64,000 nt of DNA. It comes from Dichetophora obliterata (taxonomy: Eukaryota > Arthropoda > Insecta > Diptera > Sciomyzidae). Position 1 is the stretch's first letter, and every line of letters starts with the position of its first letter. Positions 34,490 through 45,850 of this stretch are shown here, piece after piece. The position numbers and the translations under genes are program-made. The stretch covers positions 60,344,330-60,408,329 of the forward strand of contig OY986437.1 of assembly GCA_963920525.1 (NCBI GenBank), in the 5' to 3' direction. The notes under the pieces were generated by a model that ran no database searches, was not told the DNA's origin, and saw only the letters and a list, made by a program, of their open reading frames with translations.

Positions 34490-35351
34490 TCACTTGTTAA
34501 AAACTTTTCATCGTATTCCTGACTAGGAATCAAAAATCCTTCAGCATAACCACATTATAACTTGAATACACCTTATAAATTACATCGATGATGTAAGTTT
34601 CAGCAATTTTTTAAAAATTTTAAATCGAAATACACATATATAATAAATTTATATTACAAATATTTATAACTTAAAACTTTTCGAGAATGTAATGATTTTT
34701 TTTATTAATTTTATTTTTATTCTCTTAATGACGTCAGAGAATCACTCCATCATCATAAAAACATAAACATTTTTGTTAAACTATGCAACAAAAATCTCTA
34801 TCTCAAATTTCAAGCCTAAAAAATAACCACGCAAAAATATCTACCTCATCTAAGCTAAAATTGATGCAGCTGACCAGAAGCAAATCCCAGCAAGAACAAT
34901 AACTGTACAGTTCAGTTAACATAAAGCAAAAACTTTCTGACCCTAACATTGGCAAAGGTAGAAAAAAAGGTGCTGCCTACTTTTTATCGAATTTTAAATA
35001 GTTAAAAAATCCTATTCAAAATAATAGCTTTCACCATGGCCGATGAAAGCATCCCCTCAAGTTAGTTATCCGAACTATGTGCCATAAAAAAACATTGAAA
35101 ACCAACAATTTTCAAAAATTGCTTCCAACTATTTTCTATAGTTGGCTGAGGAGAGGGGGCAGGAGAAGAGTTGAGTGAAAAAGGGTACAAGAGAGTAACT
35201 TTAGAAAACTTCATTAAATATGCCCATACATTGACGAAAAATGCAAAAAGAAAACAAAATCATGAAAAAAATAAATAGAAAGAAACATTCAAGCATATAA
35301 CGAGTGGAACCATAACAGAATAACAAAAAACAACACGTCAAAATCACTCAC
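34490..35351. other. Putative intron downstream of the FN3 exon
   Basis: No further exon of the minus-strand gene could be recognised. The donor-proximal bases read GTGAGTGATTTTG on the minus strand. Confidence 0.45.
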
Positions 35352-35512
35352 CCAATAATTGGACTGGTTGCTCCAGGCTTCTCCTGACTTCTGGTCCAAC
35401 GTAATGAAATGCTACGCTGCGTTACGTTAACAACTTTTGGTGTACCGGGTGGTGCTGGATAAGTGCTCGGATCAGCTGAACGATGCAATATTGATGAACT
35501 GCTTTTTTCCAC
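35352..35512 (-). CDS. Host exon: start of a fibronectin type III domain (possible Robo-family receptor)
   Basis: On the minus strand the frame reads VEKSSSSILHRSADPSTYP followed by APPGTPKVVNVTQRSISLRW and TRSQEKPGATSPIIG. This is the start of a fibronectin type III repeat: the P-x-x-P A-strand, then V-x-N-V and the S-L-R-W tryptophan of the B/C strands. The domain runs into a clean splice donor (GGGTGAGTG; GT at 35351-35350), so it continues in another exon. A plausible acceptor is CACCATCAG just before 35512; upstream is a CAT/His-codon repeat (to about 35585) that may be intron or extra exon. The wording recalls fly Robo-family receptors, single-pass guidance receptors with Ig and FN3 repeats, but other FN3 cell-surface proteins remain possible. 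Codon use is less AT-rich than the surroundings. Confidence 0.6.
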
Positions 35513-35920
35513 CTGATGGTGATGATGACGATGATGATGTTGGCGCGGTAATGATGATGGCAACACCGATAACGTCATTGTGGTTATTGTGGTTGTACGA
35601 AAGAACAGAACATGGCCATGCATGGTTAACGAAGAAAAATTGGAAAGATAAGAATATAAAAAGATAGTTTGATAAATAAAATTGTCAATTTTTTATAATA
35701 TCAGTCTTAAAATTATGTTTGCAAGAAGTTATAGCGATTTTGCAGAAAAGAGTTTTTTATTATTGAAAACATAATGCACAAAGTTGCCTATTTCTATGCT
35801 AATTTGATTTAATTTTATATACCAATTTGAATTGAGCTGAAAAATATTGACAACTTGCATCAAAACTTCCTGAGTTCAGTATCACTTCCAAAGGTTGTTA
35901 CGAAAAGGTTAATTAAAATT
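35513..35920. other. Putative intron upstream of the exon
   Basis: A GATGATGATG/CATCATCATC tract lies at 35515-35560. The rest is AT-rich and featureless. Confidence 0.45.
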
Positions 35921-35924
35921 CAGA

Positions 35925-36340
35925 AAAGATCAGTTGAAATACAAAAAAGATCAATCGAAATTCAGAAGAGATCAATATAATTTCAGAATTTGCATTTTAA
36001 ATTCCAAAAAGATAAACTGAATTTCTGAATTTGCATTTCAAATTCAGAAAAGATCAATTAAAATTCAGCATGTAATTTAGAATAAATTTAGAAAATTTAG
36101 AATAAAATTATTGAAATTCAGAAATTTCGTTTTAAATAAAAAAAAATTCTTTAAAATTCTTAAAACTTCAATGGAGATTCAGAAGAGATAAATTGAAATT
36201 CAGAATTTGTTTTCAAAATTTGGAAAGATCAATTATATTTTAGACAAGTTCATTTAAAATACAGAAAAAAAACTGAAATTCAGAATAGCTCAATTGAATA
36301 ATAAAAAGTTAAATAAAAATTTTGAAAATATCTCCGAACA
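35925..36340 (+). repeat. Degenerate minisatellite, GATCAATTGAAATTCAGAA type
   Basis: About twenty imperfect copies of a roughly 20-bp unit (AAGATCAATTGAAATTCAGA). The same unit occurs in inverted orientation at 44045-44330 and 45248-45360. Confidence 0.75.
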
Positions 36341-36544
36341 AATCAATTCAAACTCCATTAGAAATTAAAAAAAGATCTAAAGAAATTTACAAAAAAAAAA
36401 ATCATTTTATAAAAAAACAAGAAAAAAAACAAAGAACTTGAGACTTTTTCCTTTTTTAAGGTCGGTTAACAGTTGAAATTAACCAATAAGATTACTATTG
36501 TTTATGTATTTATTTATTGATTGGCCAACCAAGGCAATTTCTTA

Positions 36545-38245
36545 TTCTAACAGGTTTAGGGTTAGGTTAGGTTATGGTGGCTGAGCCGATAGACGACTCG
36601 TTTACTTAGGTCAGTGCAGGCCCGTTGTGATACCACATAATCTCTTTAAAACCTAGTAGAGATTTCACTCCTCAAACCAGTTCGAGCGGATAATGTACTT
36701 AAGGATATCCTTGATTTCCAGGCATGAGACTTCGGCAAGACCATTTAAAAAAGGATGGCCCAGAGTTGCCATTCTCCTTTTAGCTAGAGCCAGACATTCG
36801 TAGAGGAGGTGCTGAAAATTTTCTACCTCCTACATGTATCAAGGCGTTCCCAGCGTTCTTGTGCAAGACCTAAGGATCTGTTCTTGCACAGGAGTTTATA
36901 GGAGGAAATGGGTATACCAATAAAGTCCTCCTTTAAGAGGGTGTTAGAGGTCGTACCCTTCCTTGCCAATTCGTCGGCCAAATTGTTACCCTCGATATCC
37001 CTGTGACCGGGTACCCATATGAGGTGAATACTGAGTAGCCTTGCCATCTCGTTAAGAGATTTGCGGCACTCAGTGAGAGTTTTAGAGTTGTCAATATTTG
37101 AGTTCAGTGCGGTCAGTGCAGCTTGGCTATCTGAAAAGATGGAAATACTTTTTCCTTCAAGGTCTTTTTGACCTAGAATCCTAGTGGTTTCTTGAAAAGC
37201 CATCATTTCGCTTGGTAGACACTACAATAGTTAAGAAGTCTAAAGGATGCTTCGATTTCGAGATCCTGGGAGTAGATACCTCCCCCTACTTGTTCTCCAA
37301 GTTTGGATCCATCTGTGAAGATTTTAATGGCGGAGGTTTTAAGGGGGATTTTGTTTGCCCAGTCTAGCCGTGAAGGGATGAAAACTGCATAGTTCTTTTC
37401 AAGATTTAAGCACGGCACACAGTAGTCTGTTTTGTCAGGTGCAGACGAGTTCAGAATAATTGTGTGGCCGCAGTTGTTATCTATCCAATTATCAGATTCT
37501 CTAAGTCTCAGGGCTGCTGTATTGACACATTCCCTGGCAAAGATATCGAGAGGAGGAAGGTGAAGCATGACATTGAGGGCGCTAGTTGGTGTTGAGGGCA
37601 GTGCCTCCGTAATACAAAGACCAAAGGTGCAAAGAAGTTGCACCTTTGCAAACTTCTGAAGTGCGGTTGCCTTATCAAAGGCCCTCCACTATACCAGTAA
37701 GCCATACATTAGTATGGGGCGGACAATTGCTGTATAAATCCAGCGTACTATTTTGGGGAAGAAACCCCATTTTTTACCTATAGCTTTTTTAAAGGCAAAT
37801 AGTGCTATGTTTGCCTTTTTAACACGTTCCTTAATGTTAACATTCCAGATAAGCTTCTTATCCAGAATAACTCCTAGGTATTTCGTGCTGTCACTAAAGA
37901 GCTACCTCGTGCCGTTCAGACGCGGAGGTTCTAAGTTGGGGGTTTTATATTTCCTAGTGAAAATTATGAGATCTGTTTTCTCGGGGTTTACACTTAAACC
38001 ACACGAGGATGCCCATCTCGAGAGAATTAAGAGTGCTCTCTCCATGAGTTGACAGAGAGTCTGGGGAAACTTTCCGTTAAAAATGATTGCAATATCGTCT
38101 GCATAAGCAATAACCTTGTAGCCTTCCCCCTCCATGATACGCAAGAGCTGGTCAACCGTCAAGGACCACAGAAGTGGAGACAAAACTCCTCCCTGCGGAG
38201 TGCCTCTGCTTACAAACCTACGAGTGGAGGATCCCCCCATTTTTT
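36545..38245 (-). pseudogene. RNase H-bearing non-LTR retrotransposon, 5'-truncated
   Basis: The minus strand, from 38240 downward, reads RGTPQGGVLSPLLW and IAYADDIAIIFNGK (catalytic YADD intact), then GLSVNPEKTDLIIFTRKY. A frame break follows near 37900 and the thumb continues (about 37640-37890). The next frame (37203-37643) ends with IKIFTDGSKLGEQVGG, the start of RNase H. After a short break comes IFSDSQAALTALN and LIWVPGHRDIEGNNLADELA (about 36823-37180), which carry the remaining RNase H acidic residues. The 3' end near 36550 has CTAACCTAACCC repeats. The zinc knuckle expected in this family is damaged. It is the longest and best-preserved of the three family copies. Confidence 0.88.
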
Positions 38246-38249
38246 AGTT

Positions 38250-38744
38250 CACCACCCTGCCCAAGAGCATCTGGTGTATAAAACTCACGAGAAAATCCTA
38301 ACAGGTATACTTGATTAACTTATTCTAAATAGGTTTTGCTTAAATGAACAGGATTTTTTGTTTATTTTATTTATTTTTCACTTTTTCCGATTTTCTTATC
38401 TTCATTTCATATCGATATATTATCTCGAATAACATTGATAATAGGGTTATAAAATTCGTTACAAAAATGGGTAGAATTATAACAAAAAATTATGAAGAAA
38501 GTGGGTTGAATTCGACAAAGGGCGTGTCTAAATTAAAAAACCATGTATTTCGAATAATATTTACACAAGGGTACTTAAAATCGGCGCAAGAGCATATAGA
38601 ATTATAACAAAACACAATCAAAAGAGTAGGCAGAATTCTACAAAGGGTTCTAGGGTACTAAAATTTGTTACAAGAATGGGTAAAATTATTTCAAAAACTA
38701 ATCATAATTTCTAAAAAGGAAGAAATAAAAACTTTTTAACAAAA
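38250..38744. other. AT-rich DNA with GGGTAGAATTATAAC repeats
   Basis: Imperfect direct repeats of GGGTAGAATTATAACAAAA and TTCGTTACAAAAATGGGTA occur at about 38455-38700. The open frame (38344-38607) has no domain. Confidence 0.45.
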
Positions 38745-39180
38745 ATAAAAAACCGACTACAAAATGACTACAAAGTTAGAAATAATTTTAAATTAGTTTT
38801 CCTAATAATTTCTTGGCAGAATTTGATAATCTATTTATATATATCATTATATTGGAAATCGTATTATTTTAATTTTAATCTTATTTTTTGTAATATATTT
38901 TACTATCATAAATATATTAATTTCTTTACAAATATAAAAGCTTTGAATTCGGCGCTAATCTTTGTCACGCAATCATGATTTTTTTTACAATCCCTGTACA
39001 GTCAATAAGACAGAGATTTAAGTCCCGAAGTTAAGATCGACAAGTAACAGGCGCACTTCCCAACAAACAAAAATTCTCGTTATTGTGCAGTGATCGAAAA
39101 CGTTAATATTATAAAAGTCTGATTATATTAGCGCCATTTTTACAAGCTTAGTATTCAAAAAGAAATTAAAATATTAATGA
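38745..39180 (+). repeat. Dispersed AT-rich repeat, copy C (longest)
   Basis: It contains both the block shared with 21541-21700 and the block shared with 27391-27498, in the same order. The three copies therefore belong to one family that was later fragmented. No ends or coding recognised. Confidence 0.5.
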
Positions 39181-39788
39181 TAATAAAACAAATTATACCA
39201 AAAATTAAATAATAAGATTTCCAAAGTAATAATTTACATAAATATATTAACAATACTGTTAAATAACTGCAGTATTTAAAAAAGCAGTGAACAATGTTAC
39301 TCAGGTGAAATATTTTGTTTTATAAGCCTCAAGAAAGAAGAAAATATAATTAAAAAAGTGCATTAGGTTCAAGTGGAACGCCAACGCTACGAAATGAAAA
39401 TTTTACAATTTATAATTTTTTCTAATTTTTTTTAGATTTGTTTTTATTACTCTACTTACAGACCCCTTATGCGTTTATAATCATGCGCTTCGCTACACCC
39501 AAATCCTTTAGATTTTCTTGTAAGCTTCAGAGTTTTTCGTCTGATATTAATACAAGCTTTTGCTGAAAATTTCAAAAGCTAAACTCAACGGGTTCTGGTA
39601 GTTAGCATTAATGGGTTAAGATAAATTTTACTACAAAGTAGTAGTAAAATTATAACACGTTCATTGAATATACCTACAAAAATGGTAGTTAAATTAGTAC
39701 ACGGTCCTTGAATTTTACTTCTACAATAGTAGTGATTTTGTAGAATTTTACTGTGAAGGTAGAAGTAATCCCAAATTGTTACGTTACA
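39181..39788. other. AT-rich DNA with TAGTAGTAAAATT motifs
   Basis: TACTACAAAGTAGTAGTAAAATTATAAC-type motifs (39620-39760) resemble the interior of the element that begins at 39789; perhaps a related element end. Confidence 0.35.
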
Positions 39789-40899
39789 CACTCTAAATAA
39801 TAATTACAAACTTACTGTCAATATCATACTAATTTTTTGTGGAAATTCCAACTAATGTGTAATTTTAGTATTAATTTTGTATTGATATTTAACCAGTAAA
39901 CACAATTCTTAGCAAAATCAAACAACAAATGTTGAACTTTGCTGCAATATCAATTGCAAAGTTTTTTATTACTACATAAATTGAATTAAAATTGAGCAGA
40001 TATTTTCAACACATGCTCATTTGAGTCGGCTTGTCAGTGAGTGAAGACCACTCCTTAAAAATTATCTGGATTTAATTAAAAAAAAATTAGTAAGCATACG
40101 TGTTTCGTTAAAATTTTGTTAAGTGTTAAGTTGTTAAAAGTCAAATGAAAACAACATGTTGTTAAATAAACAAAGACTGTTAAAATAAAAAAAAAAATGC
40201 GTGGGTTTCATTCAAATTCTGTATGCAAGTGTCTGTTCTGCGTTTTGGTATTTCAAGTACCAATTTATTTGAGAATTATTATTAAAAAAAAATCAAAATA
40301 TGATACATCTCTGGATTACCGCGAAAATTATTGAGTTATAAGATATATTAAAATATGTTTTAATATATACTTAATATTATAAAGAATGTTTAAAAAAAAT
40401 GTATTCACTTGAATAACAGCAGAAATTTGTAAATACTATTTTAACTCGAAACACCCTGTCCTTGCCATATGGCAACGCAAACACAAACACTTAAAATGTG
40501 CTTATTTTAGTTTAAACCATTTCATATTCTCGTTAACTGGTTATTCTGAAAATTTTGAATAAAATATACTCAGGGTAATTCGGGTTAATTGTATTAAAAC
40601 TAAGTAAAACTTGTTGAATTTTACTAACATAGGGGTAGTAATTTTAAAATAGTACTACATACAGCTGCGGTCAAAATAATAGCAGTACCCTTATATTCAG
40701 ACATGTTTGGATACATAATACTAGTCTACAAATTTCGGATCCGGTAAGTCCATTTTCATTCCTAAATGTACTTTCAACACCCGTTTCAACTCCGTACTCA
40801 GTTTCACTTTTTTGGCACGTGTTAAGTATTATTGATCTATTATTGAAAAAATATTATTTTATATTTTAGAAAAAGTATCAAGTTTTCTATTTATATAGA

Positions 40900-42515
40900 A
40901 AACACATTAGAAACACATTAGAAAATTTAACCTTATGTCACCACTTCAATCTGGTTTTCGACCTGGCCACTGCTGCTCTACAGCTATTGTGAAGATCCTA
41001 GATGACATAAGATTATCATATGATATGGGGCATATAAGCTTGCTTTGTCTGTTGGACTTTTCAAAAGCAATTGACTCTGTTGACCATTTATTACTATTTC
41101 AAAAACTAGAACTTAATTTTGAGTTTTCTAATACTGCGGTCCGTCTGTTATATAATTACTTAGTTGGAAGGTCTCAAAGAGTAAGGGTGGGAAATAGTCT
41201 GTCTGCTTTTAACAATTTATGCTGTGGACTTCCTCAAGGCTCGGTACTTGGTCCGCTTTTATTTGCAATGTTTCTTAATGATATTTTCAGCAAATGCCGT
41301 CATGTAACCATGCATGCATATGCTGATGTTCTTCAGCTGTACTTGTCCAAACCAATTGATCTTGTTGATGATTTATGTATTGAGGTAAATGAAGACATGA
41401 GTAAAATAGTAGATTGGGCTAAAGCTAATAAGCTTAATCTTAACCCTCTTAAATCATTTGTTCTGCCGATTTTTAAGTCTAGATACTCTTTTTCTGATAT
41501 ACCAGCCATTTTTCTGAATGGAGTCGACTTGAAATTTATAGGTAAAGTTAAAAATCTCGGTTACTATATTAACTCCTCACTTTCCTGTGAAGATCATATA
41601 AACTCTGTTGTTTGTAAAGTTTACTATATCCTACGGAACCTGAGGAGAACTGCATCATTTGTGCCTGTTGAGACTAGAAGAAAGCTAGTGGTTCAACTCA
41701 TAATGCCAATAACTTCCTACTCAGAAGTTGTATACAGTAAGCTTCATTCGAGGTCAAAGCTTAAGTTACAACTTGTGTTTAATAATGCTGTCAGGTACGT
41801 TTATGGTCTTAAAAAGTCTGACCGTATAAGTCATTTGAGCAATCGAGTACTTGGTTGCAATATTTTCAATTATTTGGATGCTAGAAACAGTATTTTTTTG
41901 CATAACTTGATTTATACACAAACTCCTAATTACTTATTTAATAAGTTACAGTTTTGTAGATCGACCAGAAATATGAACCTTGTAATTCCTGTATACAATT
42001 TTTTGAATTCTAACAGACTCTTTTTTGTGAACGCTATCAGAATGTGGAATTCGCTACCTTCAAGAATCAAAAATATCCGAAATAAGCACAACTTTAAGCA
42101 TGCAATATTCCAACACTTTTCTTGATCTATCTTTCTTCTTTCTTCTCTTTTCTATTTTATTAATGTTATCTTCTTAATTATTTGATAAAGTTCCTTAAAG
42201 GTAATTTATACATAAGTCTAAATTCAATGCAATTATAATTTATTGTAAAATTTAAGCTTATAACTAAATTTAATTTCTTGAGTCAAATGCATTTGTTTGT
42301 TGATTATAACTTAAATTTAAAATTTAAAGTTAAATTAAGTCGTTGCTTACAATTTTTTTTAATTTAAAATAAGTAATTTAAAATTTTTTGTTTATATTTA
42401 TTTGTTGGTTATAACTTGTTGTTATTCTTTGATTTCTTACTGCATTTAAAAGAATTTGTCTTATATGTGAACATGATAATTAAATTAAATAAATAAATTA
42501 AAAAATAAATTAAAT
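40900..42515 (+). pseudogene. Non-LTR retrotransposon reverse transcriptase with altered catalytic motifs
   Basis: The frame from ATG 40935 to the stop after 42125 gives 396 residues covering reverse transcriptase blocks 3-9 and the thumb. It includes LQSGFRPGHCCSTAIVKI, LLDFSKAIDSVDH (usual SKAFD changed to SKAID), GLPQGSVLGPLLF and AYADVLQLY (YADD changed to YADV, about 41309-41335), then VKNLGYYINSSL and MWNSLPSRIKN. Loss of the second catalytic Asp should abolish polymerisation, although the frame is otherwise open. It is 5'-truncated without an endonuclease. The 3' end is a TAAATTAAATAAATAAATTA tail at about 42479-42515. The closest group is the CR1/jockey/Rex1 assemblage, a different family from the reverse transcriptase at 21716. 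Confidence 0.88.
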
Positions 42516-42518
42516 ATA

Positions 42519-42801
42519 TCAACCACTATCGTGTCATGTGCTGTAGCGGAGCTAAAATTTTCAAATTTATCAACGAAATATCAAAAAATTTTGTATATTT
42601 TATTTTATCGGAACTGTTATCATTCAAAGTTAGAATTTAGAAAAAAACTGTTGGGTAAGTGTATTACTACATGAAAAAATAACATTTTAAATTTGGACGG
42701 TTACAGTTCCGCTAAAACAAAAGATACAAAATTTGTTGATATTTCGTTGGATAATCTCAGAATTTTAGCTTCACTACAGCACATGACACGATAGTGGTTG
42801 A
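42519..42801. mobile_element. 283-bp MITE with about 80-bp terminal repeats
   Basis: TCAACCACTATCGTGTCATG (42519 onward) and the inverted copy ending at 42801 continue inward for about 80 bp (AGCTAAAATT, ACGAAATATCAA). TA flanks both sides (42517-42518, 42802-42803), suggesting a mariner-type mover. It starts immediately after the A-rich tail of the retroelement. Confidence 0.88.
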
Positions 42802-43446
42802 TACATTGATGGAAAAGTTGATAATTTTTCAAAAATACAAAATATTATTTTTTATTTTATGGTGAGTAGTTTAGATTCGAGATCAATAATACTAAACACT
42901 TGCCAAAAACGTGAAAAACCCTGTATCTTAGAAATTTTACAATATAGGAAGAAACTGAATACGGAGTTGGAACGAGTATTAAAAGTACATATAGGAATGA
43001 AAATGGACTTACCGGTTCCGAAATTCGTAGACTAGTATTATTTATCCAAACATGTCTGAATATAAGGGTGCTGCTATTATTTTGACCGCAACTGTATATT
43101 ATAGTAACATTAAATAATTGATGTTTAATTTTGCTACAATATCACTATTATTGCCGTAATATTACTATATATTTTTATCAAAATTAAACACTATTTGTTG
43201 AATTTCACTACATATCAATAAACAAACAACATGTTGAATTAAATAAGGGTGCGTAAGTTTACTACAGTTATGGTAGCCAACCTGTTGCCTACAACTATTG
43301 TAGTAAATTTCAACAAAAACTCTTTAGAGTGCTAGAGAGGTAGTAAATTGTGATGGCACTTACTCTTTACAGCTTTTTTGGTAGCAAAACGATTGCCTTC
43401 TATGTACATATTGTAGCAGTAAATTTCAGCCAATAATTTTAGAGTG

Positions 43447-44044
43447 CATTTAAATTTATGATTATGCTATCGTAGTCCACATTCATAAAGTCAAACGCAG
43501 TTGAGTTATTGGAAAATTGGGTTGAAGGTATATTGATATTTGACATATCCAATAGAGAAAAAGTGTTCTGCTTCATTGGTTGGACCAACCCTTAACTCAT
43601 AATTCAACCCTTTCTTGATCAAATTAGTAAGGATCAAATCTAACCACTTACCATTTAGGCTTGGAATTGGAGTAACTTGCTGAAGATCGTTGCTGTAAAA
43701 AGTGCTGAACAATGTATATTAACCGAATTAGAGACGTTAACTGGAAGAAGATAGTCATCATCTTCATCCAGGACAAAGGAAATATTGGGACGGTTAAAGT
43801 CTCCAAAAACTGTAATTTTCTCTTCTTCAGCCAAGGCCGTGGCTATTAGTGAAATTATTTCACATAGTTTGTTTTAAGTGGTTTTAGTTTAACTGGGTGG
43901 AATATAAATAACTGCAATGTATATGTAGAGACTTTTACCTCAACAAACTCAGACTATACGGTGCTCAAAAAGCTTGTGAGAGGTGGTTTGAAAAAGTTTT
44001 CTTAACAATGAAATGTGGGTTGCGATAAAAACACCTCCTCAATT
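43447..44044. other. Non-coding DNA
   Basis: Minus-strand text near 43510-43990 (SLNGKWLDLILTNL) hints at an endonuclease-domain fragment of a non-LTR element, but it is too short to claim. Nothing else seen. Confidence 0.3.
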
Positions 44045-44330
44045 TTAAACACCTCCTTTAATCTTTACTGAATATCATTTGATCTTTTCTAAATTTCAAA
44101 TGGATTTTCTAAACTGCAATTGAACTTTTCCGAATTTCAAACAATCTGTTTTAAATTATGATTTAAATGTTATTCTGAATTTTTAATGATCTTTTCTGAA
44201 TTTTACTTCAAATTCAGAGTTTTTACTGATAACTTTTTTAGTTTTATCTGTTTCTTTCTAAGTTTTCAATAAAATTTAAAAATTTCAATTGATTTTTTCT
44301 TAGTAAAAATTGATTTTTTTTCAGAAATTT
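44045..44330 (-). repeat. Degenerate minisatellite, left part
   Basis: Imperfect TTTTCTGAATTTCAAATTGA units, the complement of the array at 35925-36340. The array resumes at 45248. Confidence 0.65.
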
Positions 44331-44335
44331 AATTG

Positions 44336-45247
44336 CACACAGAAAATTTTTGCATAGTAAAATTATTGTGAATCATAGTTGATTTCATTTTACATGATTT
44401 CATATATCATGTTGGCAGCAACATGAATATCATTACGATTTCATGTATAATCATTATGAAATCCAGTAAATCGTTATTGCATCATGCAAAAAGTTAATCA
44501 ACATGATTTCTTGTAGAATTATTATGATATCATGTAGAATCATTATGAAATCTAGTAAAATCATTATTGCATCATGTAAAAAAATTGTTGCATGCTGAAG
44601 AAGTTTCGTTGTTCCTGGCAAATTTTCTGCACATTAGAAGCTTTATCACGAGGAGTAGTGTCGTTGCAAAAATCAAAATAGTTTTTAACAGCTGAAAAAG
44701 TGAATAAAAGTGAAATGATAGTGGAAGTAGATGGATCCATAAACTTCGACAAAGATGAACAAGGTAATGTGGTATGTGACTCATGTTACTATAACAAAAT
44801 AATATCAAAATGTTGTTTTGCTTTAAGAAGCTTCAATTGACTGGGAAAGTTTAAAGTACTTATCTTAGGAAGATATACAGGAAGCTACACCACCCATTGG
44901 ACTTCGTACATGTTATCGAGAAAAATTATTTAGCTTATTTTTTCTGTTTTTTTTTATATTTTTAAATAAAAAAATTAAATAAAACCAACATAAAGTTATT
45001 TTTATTTCAAAATGAGGTTAGGATTCAGATGGATTCCATAATGATTGAAATTGATTTCATAATGATTCAACATGACCATCCTAATGATTTTAATTGTTTT
45101 CATAATGATTCAACATGGAAATTTGTTGCGTTTTTTACATGAAAATCACAATGATTTAACTATAAATCTCTATGAAGCAAAATCATAGAGGAAACATGAA
45201 AATCATTATGTTTCTTGTTGATTTTACAATGATTTTTTTCTGTGCGT
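44336..45247. mobile_element. MITE rich in ATGATTTCAT motifs
   Basis: CACACAGAAAATTTTTGCAT at the left is inverted as AATGATTTTTTTCTGTGCGTG at the right. The outer 250 bp on both sides are dense in CATGATTTCAT and AATCATTATGAAATC motifs in both orientations. It sits inside the minisatellite array. No transposase. Confidence 0.65.
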
Positions 45248-45360
45248 GATCTTTTCTGAAAAAGAAGTGATTTTGACTTAATTTCAATTAATTTTTGCTG
45301 AATTTCAAATAGAATTTCTGAATTGAAATTGATCTTGTCTGAATTACTATTGGAAAAAGT
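45248..45360 (-). repeat. Degenerate minisatellite, right part
   Basis: Continuation of the TCTGAATTTCAAATTGATCTT-type units interrupted by the MITE at 44336-45247. Confidence 0.65.
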
Positions 45361-45420
45361 GAAGATGAGATTTTTCAATAGCTTTTTTTTTGACAAAGGA
45401 AGAAGAACGCTAGTAATCTA

Positions 45421-45845
45421 TATATATAAAATTGGATGTATGTATGTGGGTATGTGGGTATGTGGCTAAATCACATATAGACTCCAGAACCGTTAAACCG
45501 ATCTTTATGAAATTTTCAGGGAAACTGAAGCCACGTCTTGAGAGTGTTCCTGTGAGGTTTGGTAACGATTGGACGAGGGGGCGTGGTACCTCCCATACAA
45601 GTCAAATTTGCGCTATCAATCACAAACCAAAAAAAGGATATATATCAGACGGTTTCAATCGTAAAAAACCAAGATTTGGTAATTTTGTTAAGATGGTTAC
45701 TGTCGGTAACTGTACAAAAAATGGGCGTGGTCGTAATATAAATACGCCTACACACATTTTTACAGTGAAACTTACTATGTAGGTGCTTCAAAAAGCGGTC
45801 ACTTTACATAAATGTTTTCACGCCCACTTTTACCGCCCACAAATC
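45421..45845 (+). mobile_element. Helitron-like element, 3'-truncated
   Basis: It starts TATATATATAAAATTGGATG, then GACTCCAGAACCGTTAAACC and GATTGGACGAGGGGGCGTGG. A CTAG end is not seen before the next TCTATATATATAAAA start at 45851, so it is probably a truncated relative of the element that follows. Confidence 0.6.
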
Positions 45846-45850
45846 AATAT

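Larger units (their letters stand above)
40662..43094. mobile_element. Tc1/mariner-type element with about 220-bp terminal repeats
   Basis: CAGCTGCGGTCAAAATAATA at the left and its inverted near-copy at the right are flanked by TA (40660-40661, 43095-43096). The inverted arms (40662 to about 40880, about 42840 to 43094) match at about 90% or better in the outer 150 bp. No transposase. The middle is replaced by a non-LTR insertion and a further MITE. Confidence 0.9.
39789..43446. mobile_element. Outer inverted-repeat element, CACTCTAAA family
   Basis: The left end CACTCTAAATAATAATTAC and the right end (TTCAGCCAATAATTTTAGAGTG) are imperfect inverted copies. Subterminal regions have repeated TTGTAGTAAATTTCAACA motifs, and a second TTTAGAGTG end-like motif lies at about 43322. 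It is filled by later insertions. No transposase found. The target duplication is not evident, so the boundaries are tentative. Confidence 0.4.

Noticed and set aside
35437..35667. Plus-strand open frame with an Asp-rich run
   Set aside because: It is the antisense shadow of the minus-strand FN3 exon and the CAT repeat; the minus strand has domain text and a splice donor.
43506..43990. Endonuclease domain of a non-LTR element on the minus strand
   Set aside because: Only one short suggestive phrase (LDLILTNL); no catalytic motifs and frequent stops.
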